Positions 6,282 to 8,674 of a DNA stretch of 8,674 nt are shown piece after piece. The position numbers and the translations under genes are program-made. The number at the start of each line of letters is the position of its first letter. The first letter of the stretch is position 1. Source of the DNA: Devosia equisanguinis. Lineage in GTDB: Bacteria > Pseudomonadota > Alphaproteobacteria > Rhizobiales > Hyphomicrobiaceae. The stretch is from positions 1 through 8,674 of the forward strand of contig CAMDMH010000097.1 in NCBI GenBank assembly GCA_945901835.1, written 5' to 3'. The notes under the pieces were generated by a model. That model did no database searches. It saw only the letters and a list, made by a program, of their open reading frames with translations, and was not told where the DNA came from.

Positions 6282-6373
6282 GGCTATATCTCCCGAGGCT
6301 TGGTTTTGTTGCGCCCGGCTGCCGAAGCACCACCGGGCATGCACACAACCTACGCCTCGAGCCCGGCCCCCGC

Positions 6374-6389
6374 TGTTTCCAAGGGAACA
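6374..6389. promoter_or_regulatory. 16-bp palindrome (site C) upstream of paralogue 1
   Basis: TGTTTCCAAGGGAACA matches the consensus TGTTCCC-NN-GGGAACA at 13 of 14 arm positions. It lies 92 nt before the ATG at 6281. Two further copies sit before the other two small-protein transcription units. It is probably the operator of a dimeric transcription factor, identity unknown. Confidence 0.6.
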
Positions 6390-6449
6390 CCACAGCTACT
6401 CCGTGACGGCCCAAAATTCTCTGAATGCCAAAAACTCTGCACACCAATG

Positions 6450-6484
6450 AAAGCGCTCCGCCGCTGCCGTAGCAGGGCGGAGCG
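6450..6484 (-). terminator. Probable terminator after paralogue 2
   Basis: On the minus strand, CGCTCCGCC (6484-6476) pairs perfectly with GGCGGAGCG (6462-6454). An inner CTGC/GCAG stem, one bulged base and a 4-nt loop complete the hairpin. Only CTTTC follows, so the U-tract is short. The outer stem and the preceding CATTC match those of the terminator at 5956-5994, indicating common origin. Confidence 0.65.
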
Positions 6485-6514
6485 AATGCCGCGCGGACGT
6501 TCGAAAAACCGACC

Positions 6515-6793
6515 TCAGCGGTCGGCCTGACTTCCGCGAGCCATCGTGCGTGCCCAGAACTCTTCAACGTCACAGCGATTCTTGAAGTTCAGCTGACTGT
6601 CGGGCGTGCCGGTGTCGCGCTGGCACAGACCATTCTGCCCGATCGAGGCCGGTCGCCGGGCGACACGGACTGCTCCCGCCTTCGCCGCCTTCGACTTGGC
6701 AACCCGGCTGCGGCTCGCAGCCTCGGCCGGGGCCGGCGCAATCGTCGATGCCGCGAACAAGGCAATGGCTCCGGCAACGAATATCTTGATCAT
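6515..6793 (-). CDS. Small secreted two-cysteine protein, paralogue 2
   Basis: This 92-residue protein has a signal peptide (hydrophobic core about 4-19, cleavage predicted after AEA at 25). A very basic Lys/Arg/Ala linker (26-50, containing VAKSKAAKAG) precedes the conserved core: NGLC-Q-RDTGT (54-63), QLNF-K-N (67-72), then C74-D-x-EE-F-W. C57 and C74 are the probable disulfide pair. The start at 6793 follows a GGAAG ribosome-binding site. The longer in-frame ATG at 6823 was rejected because it would put a charged segment before the signal sequence and overlap the upstream gene. The gene lies 33 bp after paralogue 3 and probably shares its transcript, which ends at the hairpin at 6450-6484. 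Function is unknown; a periplasmic or extracellular location is inferred. Confidence 0.85.
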   Translation of the reverse strand: MIKIFVAGAIALFAASTIAPAPAEAASRSRVAKSKAAKAGAVRVARRPASIGQNGLCQRDTGTPDSQLNFKNRCDVEEFWARTMARGSQADR

Positions 6794-6826
6794 CGCAACT
6801 TCCTTTCGAGTTGTTTCGCCCAAGTA

Positions 6827-7096
6827 TCACCTACGACCGAAGCCGCCGCGCTCCTGGCGGCGCCAGAACTCTTCGGTGTCGCAGATGTTGCGGAAATTCA
6901 GCTGCCCCGTGGGCGTGCCCGTATCCCGCTGGCACAGGCCGTTCGGCCCGACGGAAGCAGGCCGGCGTTGGGTGCCATGACCATAGTACACCTTCGCCTT
7001 CTTCTTGCCGTAGCCACGGCTGCGGGCCTCGGCGTCTGCCGGTGCCAGCCAGATCATGGACAGTGCAAATGCAAGCGCAGTGACCAATATCTTCAT
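6827..7096 (-). CDS. Small secreted two-cysteine protein, paralogue 3
   Basis: This 89-residue protein has a signal peptide (MKILVTALAFALSMIWLA, cleavage predicted after AEA at 24). A Gly/Lys/Tyr-rich basic linker contains GYGKKKAKVYYGHG (28-41). The conserved core is RRPASVGPNGLC-Q-RDTGT (44-61), QLNF-R-N (65-70), then C72-D-x-EE-F-W, with C55 and C72 as the predicted disulfide. The start at 7096 has a GGAGG ribosome-binding site 10 nt upstream. Upstream ATGs in the same frame lack any signal-peptide logic. It is the first gene of a probable two-gene operon with paralogue 2. Two palindromes lie in its upstream region, at 7159-7175 and 7206-7221. I cannot assign a named family. Confidence 0.85.
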   Translation of the reverse strand: MKILVTALAFALSMIWLAPADAEARSRGYGKKKAKVYYGHGTQRRPASVGPNGLCQRDTGTPTGQLNFRNICDTEEFWRRQERGGFGRR

Positions 7097-7158
7097 CACG
7101 AGCTTTCCTCCGGGTCGGTGAACGATACTGCAACCAGCCACGCGACTACAGCGCCGGG

Positions 7159-7175
7159 GTTGCGAACGTCGCAAC
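7159..7175. promoter_or_regulatory. 17-bp palindrome in the paralogue 3-2 promoter region
   Basis: Perfect arms GTTGCGA (7159-7165) and TCGCAAC (7169-7175) flank a 3-bp centre. It lies 62 nt before the ATG at 7096. No T-tract follows on either strand, so an operator is more likely than a terminator. Its sequence is unrelated to the 16-bp palindrome 30 bp further upstream. Confidence 0.45.
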
Positions 7176-7205
7176 TCAACAATAAGTGAGGCCGACGCAA
7201 CATCG

Positions 7206-7221
7206 TGTTCCCGTTGGAACA
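7206..7221. promoter_or_regulatory. 16-bp palindrome (site A) upstream of paralogues 3 and 2
   Basis: TGTTCCCGTTGGAACA matches the consensus TGTTCCC-NN-GGGAACA at 13 of 14 arm positions. It lies 109 nt before the ATG at 7096 and 30 bp past the stop of the upstream gene. It could fold as a 6-bp hairpin, but no T-tract follows on either strand. Confidence 0.6.
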
Positions 7222-7251
7222 GGTGCGAAAATATTCCTGCCGCCCTCCGTA

Positions 7252-7575
7252 TCAATCGTCCATGCACATGTCGTAGGCGGCCTTCCAGGCGGGGCTTCGG
7301 GTCATCATCCACTTGGCGAGGTAGGGGCTGCACTCGCCCGCATCGGTCGCAGCGAGAGTCGCGGCGGTAACCACAGCTACGGCCATGCCGGCCTTCGCCG
7401 CCTGAGCCTTAGCTGCTTGTGCTTTCATCATCCGCGCCTGCTGGGCCTGCGCCTGGGACATCTGTATCCGGGCCGACTTCGCCCCGCTGCTGCTCTGGGC
7501 TGATGCAGCCGAGGTCGCCGATACGGCGGCAATGAGAACGACGACGGCGGTGGCCAGGCTGGTGATCTTCGACAT
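7252..7575 (-). CDS. Small secreted Ala/Gln/Lys-rich protein with a C-terminal cysteine pair
   Basis: This 107-residue protein has a clear signal peptide (hydrophobic core about 7-20, cleavage predicted after ASA at 26). Residues 35-63 are rich in Ala, Gln, Lys and Met, with KAQAA repeated twice (51-60), and should form a long helix. A hydrophobic stretch (64-78, MAVAVVTAATLAATD) follows and might associate with the membrane. The last 26 residues hold C82 and C104 with W89 and W97 between them (ECSPYLAKWMM, then AWKAAYDMC), a probable disulfide-closed helical hairpin. The start follows a GGAGAGGA ribosome-binding site at normal distance. It shows no sequence similarity to the three neighbouring paralogues beyond overall design: small, secreted, one C-terminal cysteine pair. 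It shares with them the 16-bp upstream palindrome (7666-7681). Function is unknown. Confidence 0.8.
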   Translation of the reverse strand: MSKITSLATAVVVLIAAVSATSAASAQSSSGAKSARIQMSQAQAQQARMMKAQAAKAQAAKAGMAVAVVTAATLAATDAGECSPYLAKWMMTRSPAWKAAYDMCMDD

Positions 7576-7665
7576 TGGGATGGTCCTCTCCGGTTTGATG
7601 TTTTCAGCGTCGTGTTGCCGCGCTGACCTGATGGGGAGAGAATGCCGTTATGATCGTCATTGCGC

Positions 7666-7681
7666 TGTTCCCGAGGGAACT
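7666..7681. promoter_or_regulatory. 16-bp palindrome (site B) upstream of the Ala/Gln/Lys-rich protein gene
   Basis: TGTTCCCGAGGGAACT matches the consensus TGTTCCC-NN-GGGAACA at 13 of 14 arm positions; its only departure is the last base. It lies 90 nt before the ATG at 7575. On the minus strand a CATAAC -10-like hexamer lies downstream at a distance that would put the palindrome over or just upstream of the -35 position. Confidence 0.6.
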
Positions 7682-8084
7682 CAGCCGCTTGGCCGCTCAG
7701 CCTGCGACGAAGAAGCGAGAGTCAGGCGCTACGACGGCTTTGGAGCCCCAACGAGCCCCCGTGCAATTCCGTGGATAATCAACGTGTGGCACATGGCGCC
7801 CGACAGCCATCCAGACGTAGTTTCGCCCCATTGGCGGCAGACAACGGCGACATTGCAATCCAGCGGGTAGAACGGGCCTGGAGGCAGCAGAGGCCTGGGG
7901 TGAAGCGGTTGGCTAGCACGTCGACGCGGATGCTCGAGAAGTGGATGTTCGAGAAAATCGGCCCACCGCACAGCTTGCGAGATGGCCAGTTTCGTGTTGA
8001 CCAACGCGCCATGCGTGGCGGCCCATCGCCCCGCCGACTGCATGCCTTCCTCGAGCGTTCGGCGACGGATCCACAGGACCAATC
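7682..8084. other. Stretch without a convincing gene upstream of tolQ
   Basis: No frame here gives a protein with recognisable character. The open frames on both strands have shadow-like composition (Arg/Pro/Ser-rich) and no ribosome-binding site. One plus-strand frame beginning at 7660 ends in an ATGA overlap with the tolQ start, but its product does not resemble the thioesterase YbgC that often precedes tolQ. A tolQ promoter should lie here, though no clear -35/-10 pair was found. Confidence 0.5.
7928..7957 (+). repeat. Tandem imperfect 15-bp direct repeat upstream of tolQ
   Basis: Two adjacent 15-bp units share GGATG-[CT]-TCGAGAA and match at 12 of 15 positions. They lie 127 bp before the tolQ start. 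Tandem sites of this size can bind a response regulator, but a chance duplication is equally possible. Confidence 0.4.
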
Positions 8085-8674
8085 ATGACCAATGCTTTGA
8101 GTCACGACACCGGCTTCCTTTCGCTGTTCTTGTCAGCGCATCTCGTCGTGCAGATCGTGATGCTCGGCCTGCTGCTCGCTTCGGTGTGGTCGTGGGCCAT
8201 CATCATCGAGAAGCTGTTCGCATTCCGCAAAGCACGCATCGAGGCCGACAAGTTCGAGCAGATGTTCTGGTCCGGCCAGTCGCTGGAAGAACTCTACAGC
8301 GCCCTGTCGCGCGGCACCGTGATCGCGACGGCCTCGCTGTTCGTCGCCGCCATGCGCGAGTGGAAGCGCTCCGTCGAAGGCTCGATCCGGGCGCTCGGCG
8401 GCATCCAGATGCGCGTCGAGAAGGTGATGGACGTCACCATCAGCCGCGAAATGGAGCGCCTCGACCGGCGGCTGCTGTTCCTCGCGACGGTCGGCTCGAC
8501 GGCGCCGTTCGTCGGCCTGTTCGGCACGGTTTGGGGCATCATGACGAGCTTCCAGGCGATCGCAGCCTCGAAGAACACATCGCTCGCCGTCGTCGCTCCT
8601 GGTATCGCGGAAGCACTGTTTGCGACCGCGCTCGGCCTGCTCGCCGCGATCCCGGCCGTGATCTTCTACAACAA
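8085..8674 (+). CDS. tolQ: Tol-Pal system proton channel subunit TolQ (partial, C-terminus beyond right edge)
   Basis: The first 196 residues are present. TolQ is the inner-membrane subunit that with TolR forms a proton-driven motor, energising TolA and Pal for outer-membrane constriction at division. Segment 1 spans about residues 17-42 (VVQIVMLGLLLASVWSWAIII). A large cytoplasmic loop follows (43-130), with MREWKRS (90-96) and the ISREMERLDRRL helix (119-130). Segment 2 (about 132-158) contains the signature GLFGTVWGIM (144-153). Segment 3 (about 168-194) contains PGIAEALFATALGLLAAIPA (172-191). T148 and T181 match the two conserved pore threonines of the TolQ/ExbB family. The length and the SLEELY region favour TolQ over ExbB or MotA. 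An AGGA sits 6 nt before the ATG. Only about 30 C-terminal residues should be missing; tolR is expected next. Confidence 0.95.
   Translation, partial: MTNALSHDTGFLSLFLSAHLVVQIVMLGLLLASVWSWAIIIEKLFAFRKARIEADKFEQMFWSGQSLEELYSALSRGTVIATASLFVAAMREWKRSVEGSIRALGGIQMRVEKVMDVTISREMERLDRRLLFLATVGSTAPFVGLFGTVWGIMTSFQAIAASKNTSLAVVAPGIAEALFATALGLLAAIPAVIFYN

Noticed and set aside
4966..6573. A 535-codon minus-strand open frame
   Set aside because: It is an out-of-frame shadow of the LVIVD gene that also runs through a terminator and the first small paralogue. Its composition is Arg/Gly/His-rich, typical of GC-rich shadow frames.
7206..7221. Site A as a terminator for the gene ending at 7252
   Set aside because: The hairpin has only 6 bp and no T-tract on the minus strand, and its sequence recurs upstream of two other units, which fits an operator better.
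6374..7681. The 16-bp palindromes as LexA boxes or as EcfG (GGAAC-N16/17-GTT) promoters
   Set aside because: Alphaproteobacterial LexA sites are direct GTTC-N7-GTTC repeats, not inverted ones. No GTT-type -10 element is found at the required spacing from GGAAC in any of the three copies.
7660..8088. A 142-codon plus-strand open frame ending in an ATGA overlap with tolQ
   Set aside because: Its product is Arg/Ser/Pro-rich with no recognisable domain, does not resemble YbgC, and has no ribosome-binding site. The overlap alone is weak support.

Overview
The window is GC-rich, densely packed DNA from what looks like an alphaproteobacterium, probably Hyphomicrobiales. The indications are a TolQ of alphaproteobacterial type at the right edge, a Bug/TctC-type solute-binding protein, an aminoglycoside-phosphotransferase-fold gene paired with a DUF6285 gene, and strong GC preference at third codon positions. 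The assignment rests on protein character alone, without a database search. No rRNA, tRNA, CRISPR array, transposase or integrase was seen.

Left part (1-1513, minus strand): a two-gene operon with a secreted tripartite-tricarboxylate-type solute-binding protein followed 8 bp later by a 4,5-dihydroxyphthalate decarboxylase-like protein that runs off the left edge. Together they suggest uptake and metabolism of a carboxylated, possibly aromatic, compound. A 272-bp divergent promoter region (1514-1785) separates them from a plus-strand DUF937 protein (1786-2817). A strong hairpin follows, and then the plus-strand pair of an APH-fold kinase-like protein and a DUF6285 protein (2890-4306).

Middle (4314-5885, minus strand): a two-helix membrane protein that converges on the DUF6285 gene, an intergenic stretch rich in inverted repeats, and a 374-residue LVIVD-repeat protein predicted to be a seven-bladed beta-propeller with a histidine at the start of five consecutive blades.

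Right part (5956-7681, minus strand) is the most interesting region. It holds four small secreted proteins. Three (6018-6281, 6515-6793, 6827-7096) are tandem paralogues sharing a two-cysteine C-terminal motif that I cannot assign to a named family. The fourth (7252-7575) is an Ala/Gln/Lys-rich secreted protein with its own cysteine pair. Each of the three likely transcription units has, 90-109 nt upstream of its first start codon, a 16-bp palindrome of consensus TGTTCCC-NN-GGGAACA, and each copy departs from the consensus at only one arm position. This suggests a locally co-regulated set of periplasmic small proteins. Two of the paralogues also share a related terminator hairpin.

After about 400 bp with no convincing gene, tolQ begins at 8085 on the plus strand and runs off the right edge. 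It is not preceded by a recognisable ybgC.
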